The translations under genes were made by a program, and so were the position numbers. Below the pieces are notes generated by a model. The model was not told where the DNA came from, searched no databases, and was given only the letters and a program-made list of their open reading frames with translations. Below, piece by piece: positions 7,825 through 16,576 of a stretch of DNA of 64,000 nt (positions are counted from its first letter, which is position 1; each line of letters starts with the position of its first letter). The stretch spans positions 2,682,633 through 2,746,632 of the forward strand of contig NZ_KB907784.1 in NCBI RefSeq assembly GCF_000382185.1, read 5' to 3'. This DNA is from Bordetella sp. FB-8. Its GTDB lineage: Bacteria > Pseudomonadota > Gammaproteobacteria > Burkholderiales > Burkholderiaceae_B.

Positions 7825-10599
7825 ATGAATAAAACCCTGTTGCTGGTGGACGGCTCCAGCTATTTGTATCGCGCCTTCCATGCCATGCCCGATTTGCGCA
7901 ATGCGCAGGGTGAACCTACGGGAGCACTGTACGGCGTGGTGAACATGCTGCGCAAGCTGGTTCAAGATCATAAAGCAGACTACGCGGCTTGCATCTTCGA
8001 TGCCCGCGGCAAGACTTTCCGCGACGAGCTGTATCCGGACTACAAATCGCATCGCCCGCCGATGCCGCCCGACCTGGCGGCACAGATCGAACCCATACAC
8101 CGCCTGGTGCGTGCGCTGGGCTGGCCGGTGCTGGCGATAGAAGGCGTGGAGGCCGACGACATCATCGGCACCCTGGCCTGCAAGGCTTCGGCCGAGGGCG
8201 TCGATACCCTTGTTTCCACTGGCGACAAGGATCTGGCCCAACTGGTTGACGGACACGTGACCCTGGTCAACACCATGAGTGGCGAAGTGCTCGACCCGGC
8301 CGGCGTGCTGGCCAAGTTCGGCGTGCCGCCCGAACGCATCGTCGATTATCTGATGCTGGTGGGTGATGCCGTGGATAATGTGCCGGGCGTGACCAAGGTC
8401 GGCCCCAAGACGGCGGTCAAATGGCTATCCGAGCACGGTTCGGTCGAACAGCTGGTGGCCGCGGCCGACGGACTCAAAGGTGTCGCGGGCGAGAACCTGC
8501 GCGCGGCCATCGCTCAGTTCGGGCTCACGCGGGAACTGCTGACGGTCAAGTGCGATTGCGATCTTGCCGGACATATCGGCAGCCTGCAGGACCTGGCTTT
8601 CGGCCAATCCGATTCGGCTGTCCTGACCGAGATGTATGACCGCTACGGCTTTCGCACTTGGCTGCGCGAGCAGACCGGCGACGCGCAGCGCGTGCCGGCG
8701 GGCGATGCGCGCATCGCGCGCGCGCCTGCCGCCTCCGATGGGCAGGCCATCGCGCCGCCGCCGGCGCCCGTCCAGGCCGACTACCGCGTCATCACCGACT
8801 GGCCCGCTTTCGAGGCCTGGATGGAACAGGTGCGGCAGGCACCCCTGGTCGCGCTGGATACCGAGACCACTTCGCTGGAAGAGATGCAGGCGCGCGTGGT
8901 CGGCATCTCGATGGCGCTCAGGCCCGGTGTGGCCTGCTACATTCCGGTGGCGCACCGCGGCCCGGACGTCGCTTGCGGCTTGGGCCTGGATGCATCGGCC
9001 GTGGTGCAGCTACCCAAGGACGAAGTGTTGGCGCGGTTGCGCGGCTGGTTCGAGGATGCGGGCGCAGCCAAGCTGCTGCATCACGCGAAGTACGACGCGC
9101 ACGTGCTGGCCAACGAAGGCATCGCCCTGGCCGGCATTGCCGACGACACCATGCTGCAGGCCTATGTGCTGGAATCGCATCGCAGCGTGGGGCTTTCCGA
9201 TCTGGCCCAGCGCTACCTGGGCCGCGGCGGCGTGACCTATGAAGAACTGTGTGGCAAGGGCGCCAAGCAGATCGGTTTTGACGAGGTGGCGGTCGACAAG
9301 GCCGCTTTCTATTCGGCCGAGGATTCCGATTTCACCCTTCAACTGCACCAGTTGCTGCGTCCGCGCGTGGCGGCCGATCCGGGGCTGGAGCGCATCTACA
9401 AGCTGGAAATGCAGGTCTCGCGCGTGCTGAGCGTGATCGAACGCAACGGCGTCAAGATCGACGCCCAGGAGCTGGGCCGCCAGAGTCATCAACTGGGCCA
9501 GGAAATGCAGGTGCTGGAGCAGCGCGCCTACGGCCAGGCCGGGCAGCCCTTCAATCTGAATTCGCCCAAGCAGCTGGGCGAGATCCTGTTCGAGCGCATG
9601 GGGCTGCCCGTGGTGCGCAAGACCCCCAGCGGCGCGCCTTCCACCGACGAAGAAGTGCTGACCAAGCTGGCGCAGGACTATCCCTTGCCGCAGACGCTGC
9701 TGGAGTATCGCAGCCTGTCCAAGCTCAAGTCCACCTATACCGACAAGCTGCCGCGCATGATCCTGCCTGCCACCGGACGGGTGCATACGCATTACTCGCA
9801 GGCCGCGGTCATCACGGGGCGGCTGGCCTCGTCCGATCCCAATCTGCAGAACATCCCGGTGCGCACCCCGGCGGGCCGGCGCGTGCGCGAAGCCTTCATC
9901 GCCGAGCGCGGCATGCTGCTGTCGGCCGACTATTCGCAGATCGAACTGCGCATCATGGCCCATGTATCCGATGACGCCAATCTGCAAAGGGCTTTTGCCG
10001 CGGGCGAGGACATTCATCGCGCCACGGCGGCGGAGGTATTCGGTACGGCGCTGGCCCAGGTCACGAGCGAGCAGCGTCGCGCTGCCAAGGCGATCAATTT
10101 CGGCCTGATCTACGGGATGGGCGTGTTCGGCCTGGCATCCAATCTGGGCATCACGCGCGACGCAGCCCAGGCCTATATCGACCGCTATTTCGCGCGCTAC
10201 CCCAATGTGGCGCGCTATATGGATCAGATCCGGCAGCTGGCGCACGAGCAGGGTTATGTCGAAACCGTTTTCGGCCGGCGCCTGCAACTGCCCGATATCC
10301 GCGCGTCGGGCCCGCGCCGCCAGGGTGCCGAACGCGCTGCGATCAACGCGCCCATGCAGGGCACGGCGGCCGATCTCATCAAGATGGCGATGGTGGCCGT
10401 GCAGGACTGGCTGGATGCGGAGAAACTGCAGTCGCGCATGATTATGCAGGTGCACGATGAACTGGTACTGGAGGCGCCCGACGAGGAAGTCGAACTCGTG
10501 CGCGTGCAATTGCCCAAATTGATGTGCGGCGTGGCACAGCTGCGCGTGCCGTTGGTGGCGGCAGTGGGCGTGGGCAAGAACTGGGAACAGGCGCATTAA
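7825..10599 (+). CDS. polA: DNA polymerase I
   Basis: 924 residues. The N-terminal third is the 5'-3' flap nuclease (L-L-V-D-G-S-S-Y at the start, E-A-D-D-I-I-G-T and S-T-G-D-K-D motifs). The 3'-5' exonuclease domain is active-looking, with L-D-T-E-T at its first motif (D-x-E retained). The polymerase domain has motif A D-Y-S-Q-I-E-L-R, motif B with R-R-A-A-K-A-I-N-F-G-L-I-Y-G and motif C V-H-D-E-L-V-L. It repairs gaps and removes Okazaki primers. The ATG at 7825 starts directly at the conserved N-terminus; an in-frame upstream extension to 7696 is antisense to the LOG gene and is not needed. Confidence 0.98.
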   Translation: MNKTLLLVDGSSYLYRAFHAMPDLRNAQGEPTGALYGVVNMLRKLVQDHKADYAACIFDARGKTFRDELYPDYKSHRPPMPPDLAAQIEPIHRLVRALGWPVLAIEGVEADDIIGTLACKASAEGVDTLVSTGDKDLAQLVDGHVTLVNTMSGEVLDPAGVLAKFGVPPERIVDYLMLVGDAVDNVPGVTKVGPKTAVKWLSEHGSVEQLVAAADGLKGVAGENLRAAIAQFGLTRELLTVKCDCDLAGHIGSLQDLAFGQSDSAVLTEMYDRYGFRTWLREQTGDAQRVPAGDARIARAPAASDGQAIAPPPAPVQADYRVITDWPAFEAWMEQVRQAPLVALDTETTSLEEMQARVVGISMALRPGVACYIPVAHRGPDVACGLGLDASAVVQLPKDEVLARLRGWFEDAGAAKLLHHAKYDAHVLANEGIALAGIADDTMLQAYVLESHRSVGLSDLAQRYLGRGGVTYEELCGKGAKQIGFDEVAVDKAAFYSAEDSDFTLQLHQLLRPRVAADPGLERIYKLEMQVSRVLSVIERNGVKIDAQELGRQSHQLGQEMQVLEQRAYGQAGQPFNLNSPKQLGEILFERMGLPVVRKTPSGAPSTDEEVLTKLAQDYPLPQTLLEYRSLSKLKSTYTDKLPRMILPATGRVHTHYSQAAVITGRLASSDPNLQNIPVRTPAGRRVREAFIAERGMLLSADYSQIELRIMAHVSDDANLQRAFAAGEDIHRATAAEVFGTALAQVTSEQRRAAKAINFGLIYGMGVFGLASNLGITRDAAQAYIDRYFARYPNVARYMDQIRQLAHEQGYVETVFGRRLQLPDIRASGPRRQGAERAAINAPMQGTAADLIKMAMVAVQDWLDAEKLQSRMIMQVHDELVLEAPDEEVELVRVQLPKLMCGVAQLRVPLVAAVGVGKNWEQAH

Positions 10600-10600
10600 A

Positions 10601-10836
10601 GGCTTTTGGGTTCTTGATCCGTCGGCCGTGTTGCGCCGGACTGGTCGGCTGACTCGGCCCCTGGATGGGGCCTGGGCCATCGCCCGAGTAAAATCGGGGG
10701 GCCGGATGCGAACTCGCTGCGCTCAGACAGCGCATCCGGACTTCCCCTGCCATTTTTGCTCAAGCTCGGCAGACTCCAACAGGCCGCGGCGGCCCAGGCC
10801 GGCGCAACACGGCGAACGGCCTGAAGACCCAAAGCC
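10601..10836. repeat. Large nested imperfect inverted repeat
   Basis: The stretch between polA and the dienelactone hydrolase gene is a set of nested inverted repeats. Outer arms are 10601-10639 and 10799-10836, sharing GTGTTGCGCCGG / CCGGCGCAACAC exactly and GGCTTTTGGGT / ACCCAAAGCC with a gap. Next inward, GGCCTGGGCC (10669-10678) pairs with GGCCCAGGCC (10791-10800). The centre is a CCGGATGCG / CGCATCCGG stem (10702-10739). No ORF of interest is present. It looks like a dispersed palindromic element or a transcript-end structure. Confidence 0.65.
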
Positions 10837-10920
10837 CCTACATCCGGTTGGCCCCCTCATAAACAATTCAGGCAACCGTCGTATCATCGCCGGAACGAAT
10901 CCGATTCCAGGAGTTTTCCA

Positions 10921-11712
10921 ATGAGCACTGCCCCCGCAGCCGGCCCTGTTGCCGCCACTGTCATCCATACCGACGACCAGGGCCTGGCCCATGGCGATTT
11001 TCGTCTGTCCGTGCAGGCAGGCACGATCGGCGCCTATTACGCCGCGCCTGCGGGCAAGAAAGACCTGCCCGTGGTGCTGGTGGTGCAGGAAATCTTCGGC
11101 ATACACGAACACATCAAGGACATCTGCCGCCGCGTGGCCAAGGCCGGCTACCTGGCCGTGGCCGCCAACCTCTACGAGCGCCAGGGCGACGCCTCGGCCT
11201 ATACCGATATTTCCAAGCTGATTTCCGAGGTGGTCGGCAAGGTCAGCGACGAGCAAGTGCTCTCGGACCTGGATGCCAGCCTGGCCTGGGCCGGCCAGAA
11301 CGGCGGCGATATCAAGCGCGTGGGCGTGACCGGCTTCTGCTGGGGTGGCCGCCTGACGTGGATGTATGCCGCACACAATCCGGCGGTCAAGGCCGGCGCG
11401 GCCTGGTATGGCAAGCTGACGACCGGCCACGGCCCGCTCATCGACACCATGGCGGTGGACATTGCCGACAAGATCCACGGCCCGGTGCTGGGCCTGTATG
11501 CCGGGGAAGACGCCAGCATTCCGCTCGACTCCGTCGAGGAAATGAAAAAACGCCTGGCCGCCTCCGACAACGCCGCTTCCAAGGCCAGCGAGATCGTGGT
11601 GTATCCCGGCGTGCAGCACGGCTTCCTGGCCGACTATCGGACCCTGTACAACAAGCAGGCCGCTGAAGACGGCTGGAAGCGCATGTTGGCCTGGTTCGGT
11701 ACGTACCTGTAA
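10921..11712 (+). CDS. Dienelactone hydrolase family protein
   Basis: 263 residues. The Cys nucleophile elbow G-F-C140-W-G-G-R, the E57 of Q-E-I-F-G that modulates it, and H in V-Q-H-G-F are the dienelactone hydrolase triad arrangement; the acid lies in the Y-A-G-E-D segment. Such enzymes open carboxymethylenebutenolide in chlorocatechol pathways, but many stand-alone paralogues have unknown ester or lactone substrates. No aromatic-ring cleavage gene lies nearby. CAGGAG precedes the ATG by 7 bases. The next gene, sdaA, follows after 27 bases. Confidence 0.9.
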   Translation: MSTAPAAGPVAATVIHTDDQGLAHGDFRLSVQAGTIGAYYAAPAGKKDLPVVLVVQEIFGIHEHIKDICRRVAKAGYLAVAANLYERQGDASAYTDISKLISEVVGKVSDEQVLSDLDASLAWAGQNGGDIKRVGVTGFCWGGRLTWMYAAHNPAVKAGAAWYGKLTTGHGPLIDTMAVDIADKIHGPVLGLYAGEDASIPLDSVEEMKKRLAASDNAASKASEIVVYPGVQHGFLADYRTLYNKQAAEDGWKRMLAWFGTYL

Positions 11713-11739
11713 ACCCAAGACATTCTCGGCGAGGGCACT

Positions 11740-13131
11740 GTGGCCGTCTCGGTATTCGACCTGTTCAAGATAGGCATAGGCCCATCCAGCTCCCACACGG
11801 TGGGACCGATGCGGGCGGCACTGCTGTTCGCCCAGGGGCTGGCGCGCGATGGCCTGCTTGCGCGCACGGCCCAGGTGCGCGTCGAGCTTTATGGCTCGCT
11901 GGGCGCCACCGGCAAGGGGCACGGCACCGACAAGGGCGTGATGCTCGGTCTTATGGGCCAGGCGCCCGACACCGTCGACCCCGCGGGCATTCCCGGCATG
12001 CTGCAGCAGGTGCGCGCGGCCCGCTCGCTGTGCCTGCTGGGCGAGCACGCGGTGCCTTTCGTCGAGAAAGAACACGTGCTTTTCTATCGGCGCGAGGCCA
12101 TGGCCGAGCATCCCAACGGCATGAAGTTCCATGCTTTCGACGCGGACGGGCAGCCGCTGCGGGAGTCGCGCTATCTGTCGGTGGGCGGGGGCTTCGTGGT
12201 TACGCCCGGCGCCTCCAACAGCCAGGTCATCGCCGCGCACGACCAGTTGCCCTTTCCCTTTCGCACGTCTGCCGACCTGATGCGCATGTGCCGCGAGAGC
12301 GGCCTGAGCGTGGCCGGCCTGATGCTGCGCAATGAACAGACATGGCGCCCGTGCGATGAGATCGACGCAGGCCTGGACCGCATCTGGGCCGTCATGCAGG
12401 AATGCGTGAGTCGCGGCTGCGGCATCGGCCTGGCCGATATGCACAGCGAACTGCCCGGGCCGTTGAAGGTGCGCCGCCGCGCCCCCGAGCTGTATCGCCG
12501 CCTGACGCGCCAGGCCGAGCGCACCTTGTCCGATCCCTTATCGGTCATGGACTGGGTCAATCTCTACGCCATGGCCGTCAACGAGGAAAATGCTGCGGGC
12601 GGACGCGTGGTGACGGCGCCGACCAATGGCGCGGCCGGCATCATCCCGGCGGTGCTGCATTACTACGACCGCTTCGTGCCGGGCGCTAATCAGGCCGGGG
12701 TGCGGGAATTCCTGCTGACGGCGGCGGCCATCGGCCTCTTGTACAAGTACAACGCTTCGATCTCCGGGGCCGAGGTGGGCTGCCAGGGCGAAGTGGGCGT
12801 GGCCTGTTCCATGGCCGCGGGCGCGCTGGCAGCGGTGCAGGGCGGCGACATCGACCAAGTCGAGAACGCCGCCGAGATCGGCATGGAACACAATCTGGGG
12901 CTTACCTGCGATCCGGTGGGTGGCCTGGTGCAGATTCCCTGCATCGAACGCAACGCCATGGCTTCGGTCAAGGCGGTAAATGCGGCGCGCATGGCGCTGC
13001 GCGGCGACGGGCAGCATTACGTGTCGCTGGATTCGGTCATCAAGACCATGCGCGAGACCGGTGCCGACATGAAGACCAAGTACAAGGAAACGTCGCGCGG
13101 CGGCCTGGCGGTCAATATCGTCGAGTGTTGA
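11740..13131 (+). CDS. sdaA: L-serine ammonia-lyase, iron-sulfur type
   Basis: 463 residues starting at GTG with GAGGG 5 bases upstream; the product begins directly with the conserved [16 protein letters not shown] motif. This single-chain enzyme has the N-terminal beta domain and the C-terminal alpha domain carrying the [4Fe-4S] cysteines (in [17 protein letters not shown] and I-P-C-I-E-R). It deaminates L-serine to pyruvate and ammonia in the cytoplasm. Length fits the family. Confidence 0.96.
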   Translation: MAVSVFDLFKIGIGPSSSHTVGPMRAALLFAQGLARDGLLARTAQVRVELYGSLGATGKGHGTDKGVMLGLMGQAPDTVDPAGIPGMLQQVRAARSLCLLGEHAVPFVEKEHVLFYRREAMAEHPNGMKFHAFDADGQPLRESRYLSVGGGFVVTPGASNSQVIAAHDQLPFPFRTSADLMRMCRESGLSVAGLMLRNEQTWRPCDEIDAGLDRIWAVMQECVSRGCGIGLADMHSELPGPLKVRRRAPELYRRLTRQAERTLSDPLSVMDWVNLYAMAVNEENAAGGRVVTAPTNGAAGIIPAVLHYYDRFVPGANQAGVREFLLTAAAIGLLYKYNASISGAEVGCQGEVGVACSMAAGALAAVQGGDIDQVENAAEIGMEHNLGLTCDPVGGLVQIPCIERNAMASVKAVNAARMALRGDGQHYVSLDSVIKTMRETGADMKTKYKETSRGGLAVNIVEC

Positions 13132-13168
13132 GCGCGGCGGGCCTCTCGCGGGCCGCCGGCGCGATTCG

Positions 13169-13903
13169 CTAGTCCGACGTGGACTGCGGATAGCGCCCGC
13201 CCAGCATCTCGGTGAGATGCCGCGCCTGCGCCAGCACGATGGGTTCGAAGCCGCTTTCCAGGCGTTCGGCCGGCATGGTGAGGGTTAGCGCGCCCACGAT
13301 GCCGCCATCGGCGCCGAATACGGGCGAGGCCACGCCGGCCAGCTCCGGCAGGCGGTCGCCCACCATCGTCACCACCCGTTCACGGCGTATGCGCCGCGAC
13401 AGCGGGTCGCCGGCTTCGGGCCAGGCGCTGAGCACACGGCCGCCCGCGCCGCGATTCATGGGCAGCAGGGCGCCGGCCTGCATGTGATCGCGCACCGGGC
13501 GCGGCGAATCCACGCGGTGCAGGCACAGCCGTTGTTCGCCCTGGCGTACGTGAAAGGCCGCGCTCTCCTGCGTCTGCCGTACCAGTTCATGCAGCACCGG
13601 CATGACCACGGCTTGCATCGAAAAAGACAACGCGTACACGCGCTGCAATCGCTCGAGGCCTGCGCCGAGCGCATAGCGGCCATCTTCGCGGCGCTGAACA
13701 AGATGAGCGTGTTCGAGCGAGGCCAACATGCGCAGCACAGTGCTTTTGTGCAGTTGCGTGTGTTGCGCCAGTTCGGCCAGTGTCAGCAGGGGCCGGGCCG
13801 GGGAAAAGGCATCGAGCAGCGACAGCGCGCGGTCGACGGCGGCGACGCCGCCCTGCGCGGCGTTGCGGTCGGCCAGCGAGAGCGTGGAGGATTTGCGGGG
13901 CAT
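13169..13903 (-). CDS. IclR family transcriptional regulator
   Basis: 244 residues: N-terminal winged HTH (about residues 20-80, with T-L-A-E-L-A-Q-H-T-Q-L-H-K-S-T-V-L-R) and a C-terminal IclR effector-binding domain (A-A-F-H-V-R-Q-G to the end). It is divergent from the CoA-transferase gene, and a 29-bp near-perfect palindrome lies over the intergenic promoter, so it very likely controls that operon and perhaps itself. The effector is presumably the organic acid or CoA ester handled by the operon. Confidence 0.9.
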   Translation of the reverse strand: MPRKSSTLSLADRNAAQGGVAAVDRALSLLDAFSPARPLLTLAELAQHTQLHKSTVLRMLASLEHAHLVQRREDGRYALGAGLERLQRVYALSFSMQAVVMPVLHELVRQTQESAAFHVRQGEQRLCLHRVDSPRPVRDHMQAGALLPMNRGAGGRVLSAWPEAGDPLSRRIRRERVVTMVGDRLPELAGVASPVFGADGGIVGALTLTMPAERLESGFEPIVLAQARHLTEMLGGRYPQSTSD

Positions 13904-13934
13904 AGGGCCGAAAAACAGGGAAGCTGGGTCAGTC

Positions 13935-13964
13935 TTGACAGGCTATCGCTATCTTTTTCATAGT
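13935..13964 (+). promoter_or_regulatory. Sigma70-like promoter for CoA-transferase operon
   Basis: A consensus TTGACA (13935-13940), an 18-base spacer and CATAGT (13959-13964, 4 of 6 to consensus). The predicted start of transcription near 13971 falls inside the palindrome at 13967-13995. Confidence 0.45.
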
Positions 13965-13966
13965 AT

Positions 13967-13995
13967 CATTAGATGGAAATAAGTTCTATCTAATG
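13967..13995. promoter_or_regulatory. 29-bp near-perfect palindrome, candidate IclR operator
   Basis: Left arm CATTAGATGGAAAT and right arm AGTTCTATCTAATG match as inverted repeats at 12 of 14 positions around a single central base. The inner GAA/TTC halves are typical of IclR-family sites. It overlaps the predicted transcription start of the CoA-transferase operon, a repressing position. Confidence 0.65.
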
Positions 13996-14097
13996 AAACA
14001 AGCAATAAGGGGCATTTTAAGAGCTTGCCCATGCGCTTTCGCCCGGTGGTCCTGGCGTGTGCGGCGCGCATCGCGATTGACCCGGCAAGGAGTCCGC

Positions 14098-15297
14098 ATG
14101 TCCAAACCCCTGCAGCATGTGCGCGTGCTCGATCTCACCAATGTGCTGGCCGGTCCGTTCTGTTGCCATCAGCTCGCCCATATGGGGGCCGACGTCATCA
14201 AGGTCGAGACACCCGGCACCGGCGACCTGGCGCGGCAGTTGGGCGCCGACGCGGGGTTGAACAAGGCGCTGATGGGCGTGTCCTTTCTGGCGCAGAACGC
14301 CGGCAAGCGCTCCATCACGGTCAACCTCAAGCATCCGCGTGGCAGGCAAGTGCTGCTGCGCCTGGTCAAGAGCGCCGATGTGCTGGTGGAGAACTTCCGC
14401 CCCGGCGTCATGGATCGCCTGGGGCTGGGCTTCGAGGTGCTCAAGCAACACCAGCCCAGTCTGGTGTATTGCGCCATTTCCGGCTTCGGCCAGAGCGGGC
14501 CGCTGCGCAATCTGCCGGCCTACGACCAGATCATCCAGGGCATGTCGGGCGTGATGAGCGTTACCGGCGATTCGGATGGTGCCCCCTTGCGCGTGGGCTA
14601 TCCCATCGCCGATACCGTGGGCGGGATGACGGCCGCCTTCGCCGTGGCCGCCGCGCTGGCCGAACCCAACCGCGGCACGGCACGCTTTATCGACGTGTCG
14701 ATGCTGGAGGCCACCCTGGCCACCATGGGCTGGGCGGTGTCGAACTATCTGATCGCCGGGCGCGAGCCGCGGCCCATGGGCAACGAGAACGTCACCGCCA
14801 GTCCTTCGGGCACCTTCCGCACGGGCAATGGCCTGTTGAACATCGCGGCCAACAAGCAGGAGCAGTTCGAGGCCCTGTGCCGCGTGATCGGCCGTCCGGA
14901 ATTGACTGGCGACGCGCGATTCGCAGAACGTCAGGCGCGCCTCGCGCATCGCGCCGAACTCACCGCCGAGATCGAAGCGGCATTGGCCGCGCACGGCGCC
15001 GAGCATTGGTGGCCGCTTCTGACCGACGCGGGCGTGCCCACCGGTCCGGTGTATTCCGTGCCCCAGGCGTTGGCGCATCCGCAGGTGGCCGGGCGCGGCA
15101 TGATCGCGCAGTTCGACGATGTGCCGGGCGTGGGCCGCGACATACGCGTGGTGCGGGCGGGCTACAAGCTCGACGGCGCCACGCCCGCAGTCGACATGCC
15201 GCCGCCCACGCTGGGCCAGCACACCGATGTCCTGCTGCGCGAACTGGGCTACGACGACAACGACATCCGCGCGCTGCGCGAGGAGCAAGCCTTATGA
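14098..15297 (+). CDS. CaiB/BaiF family CoA-transferase
   Basis: 399 residues from the ATG at 14098, which has AAGGAG 6 bases upstream; an upstream in-frame ATG at 13993 lies in the operator and lacks such a site. Family III CoA-transferase features are present: V-L-D-L-T-N-V-L-A-G-P near the N-terminus, the R-P-G-V-M-D-R-L-G-L-G segment, and the likely catalytic Asp D172 in P-I-A-D-T-V-G-G. It moves CoA between carboxylic acids. Its stop overlaps the start of the citryl-CoA-lyase-like gene (ATGA), so the two probably act in sequence: CoA activation, then C-C cleavage. Confidence 0.92.
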   Translation: MSKPLQHVRVLDLTNVLAGPFCCHQLAHMGADVIKVETPGTGDLARQLGADAGLNKALMGVSFLAQNAGKRSITVNLKHPRGRQVLLRLVKSADVLVENFRPGVMDRLGLGFEVLKQHQPSLVYCAISGFGQSGPLRNLPAYDQIIQGMSGVMSVTGDSDGAPLRVGYPIADTVGGMTAAFAVAAALAEPNRGTARFIDVSMLEATLATMGWAVSNYLIAGREPRPMGNENVTASPSGTFRTGNGLLNIAANKQEQFEALCRVIGRPELTGDARFAERQARLAHRAELTAEIEAALAAHGAEHWWPLLTDAGVPTGPVYSVPQALAHPQVAGRGMIAQFDDVPGVGRDIRVVRAGYKLDGATPAVDMPPPTLGQHTDVLLRELGYDDNDIRALREEQAL

Positions 15298-16142
15298 GTA
15301 CGACCGTATCCAGCGACGTGGAAAACGCCAGCAGCGCCTGGTGGCGCACAGGCGTCATCGACATGAGTCCCGGCGTCATCCGCTATCGCGGCTACGCCAT
15401 CCAGGATCTGATCGGCAATGTCGGTTTTGCGCAGATGATCTGGCTGATGCTGCGCGGCGATCTGCCCACGCCGGGGCAGGGGGCCTTGCTAGAGGCTGCG
15501 CTGATGTCAGCGGTGGATCACGGGCCGCAAGCCCCCAGTATTGCAATCGCCCGCATGGCGGCCACCTGCGGCGTGGGCTTGAACAACGCCATGGCCTCGG
15601 CCGTCAATGTGCTGGGCGACGTGCACGGCGGCGCGGGCGAGCAGGCCGTGGCGCTCTATCTCGACGCGGCCGAGCGCATGGACCTCGGCGCATCGTTGGA
15701 AGACGCGGTGCGCGCGGCGCTGCAGGAGTACGTCGAACTGAACGGCAAGTTCGTCTCGGGTTTCGGCCATCGCTTCCATCCGCGCGATCCGCGCTCGCCT
15801 CGCCTCTTGCAACTGGTGGACCAGGCGGCCGCGCAGGGCCAGGTGTCCGGCCGTTATGCGCAGATCGCCCGCGCCGTCGAGGCCGAGCTGGCGGCGCAGA
15901 AGGGCCGGCCCATACCCATGAACATCGATGGTGCCACTGCGGTGATCTATGCCGAGCTGGGCTTTCCCGCGCCGCTGGCGCGCGGTCTGTTCTGCCTGTC
16001 GCGCTCGGTGGGCATCTTGGCCCATGCCTGGGAGCAGACCCAGCAGGGCGGTCGCAACAAAGGGCCGATCCCGCGACAATACCTGCCGCAATACGAAGGC
16101 CAGGCGCCGCGGGATCTGCCGGCGTGGGCCAAGAGGCCCTAG
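15294..16142 (+). CDS. Citryl-CoA lyase-like protein (citrate synthase fold)
   Basis: 282 residues, shorter than citrate synthase (about 430) and matching the compact citryl-CoA lyase group. The three citrate-synthase catalytic residues are all visible: H111 (V-H-G-G-A-G-E), H159 (G-F-G-H-R-F) and D212 (N-I-D-G-A-T). It is translationally coupled to the CoA-transferase. The likely reaction is cleavage of a citryl-CoA-like 3-hydroxy-3-carboxyacyl-CoA into acetyl-CoA plus a 2-oxo acid. Whether the acid is citrate, citramalate or another tricarboxylate cannot be told; no third gene of the pathway is adjacent. Confidence 0.82.
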   Translation: MSTTVSSDVENASSAWWRTGVIDMSPGVIRYRGYAIQDLIGNVGFAQMIWLMLRGDLPTPGQGALLEAALMSAVDHGPQAPSIAIARMAATCGVGLNNAMASAVNVLGDVHGGAGEQAVALYLDAAERMDLGASLEDAVRAALQEYVELNGKFVSGFGHRFHPRDPRSPRLLQLVDQAAAQGQVSGRYAQIARAVEAELAAQKGRPIPMNIDGATAVIYAELGFPAPLARGLFCLSRSVGILAHAWEQTQQGGRNKGPIPRQYLPQYEGQAPRDLPAWAKRP

Positions 16143-16199
16143 CCTCGCGGCAGGCTGGGCATACTGCGTCCATGCCATGCGTTCATTGCTTCGATGAGC

Positions 16200-16524
16200 T
16201 TTGAAGTCACAGCCTTGCCGGCGCAGGGCCAGCCCGCGGCAGCCTGGCGTGCAGGATGCCGACTGTGTAGAGGATGCGCTTCACGCCGACGGCGAAGAAC
16301 AGTTCGGCTTCTTTCAGGATCGAGAGGGTGATGCCCCGGGCGCCAGCCGCTGCCTGGGCCGCCACGACATCCAGGCATTGGGTCGTCTTCACGTGCGGCG
16401 GGCGTTTCAACCTGAGCACGTCGGCGCGTGCCTGCATTCGTTGGATCTGGCGCGGCATGCGCCGCACATTCCCCACGGCGGTGGGGATGTTCAGGTCGAG
16501 AACTGGGGCATGCGTTTTCCTGGA
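16200..16524 (-). pseudogene. Remnant of a DSD1-fold PLP enzyme (D-threo-3-hydroxyaspartate dehydratase / D-threonine aldolase-like)
   Basis: Reading leftward from about 16512, the frame gives A-P-V-L-D-L-N-I, then R-P-P-H-V-K-T-T-Q-C (PLP-lysine region), A-A-G-A-R-G-I-T-L-S-I-L-K-E-A-E and R-I-L-Y-T-V-G-I, which is the N-terminal barrel of type III-fold D-threonine aldolase/DSD1 proteins. Near 16223 a one-base loss shifts the frame to a stop at 16207-16209; reading on in the next frame restores L-A-L-R-R-Q-G-C-D-F-K, as expected for the family. Homology then ends at about 16200, roughly 58 bases from the stop of the preceding gene. Some 270 C-terminal residues, including the Zn ligands, are gone. 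It was divergent from the regulator at 16577. Confidence 0.8.
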
Positions 16525-16538
16525 TTATCTATCCATGG

Positions 16539-16568
16539 TTTTGACGAAATGTATAAAATTAGTCAAAA
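16539..16568. promoter_or_regulatory. Inverted repeat upstream of YheO-type regulator
   Basis: TTTTGAC (16539-16545) and GTCAAAA (16562-16568) form a perfect 7-bp inverted repeat with a 16-base AT-rich spacer, ending 8 bases before the ATG of the regulator. A plausible autoregulatory site in the former divergent promoter. Confidence 0.45.
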
Positions 16569-16576
16569 TTTCCAAT

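Noticed and set aside
9010..10680. A 556-codon open frame antisense to polA
   Set aside because: PolA motifs A, B and C lie on the plus strand through the whole stretch.
14025..16142. A 705-codon frame that would fuse an upstream region to the citryl-CoA-lyase-like protein
   Set aside because: Its first 420 codons are an out-of-frame Arg-rich reading of the CoA-transferase; the ATG at 15294 coupled to the CoA-transferase stop explains the gene.
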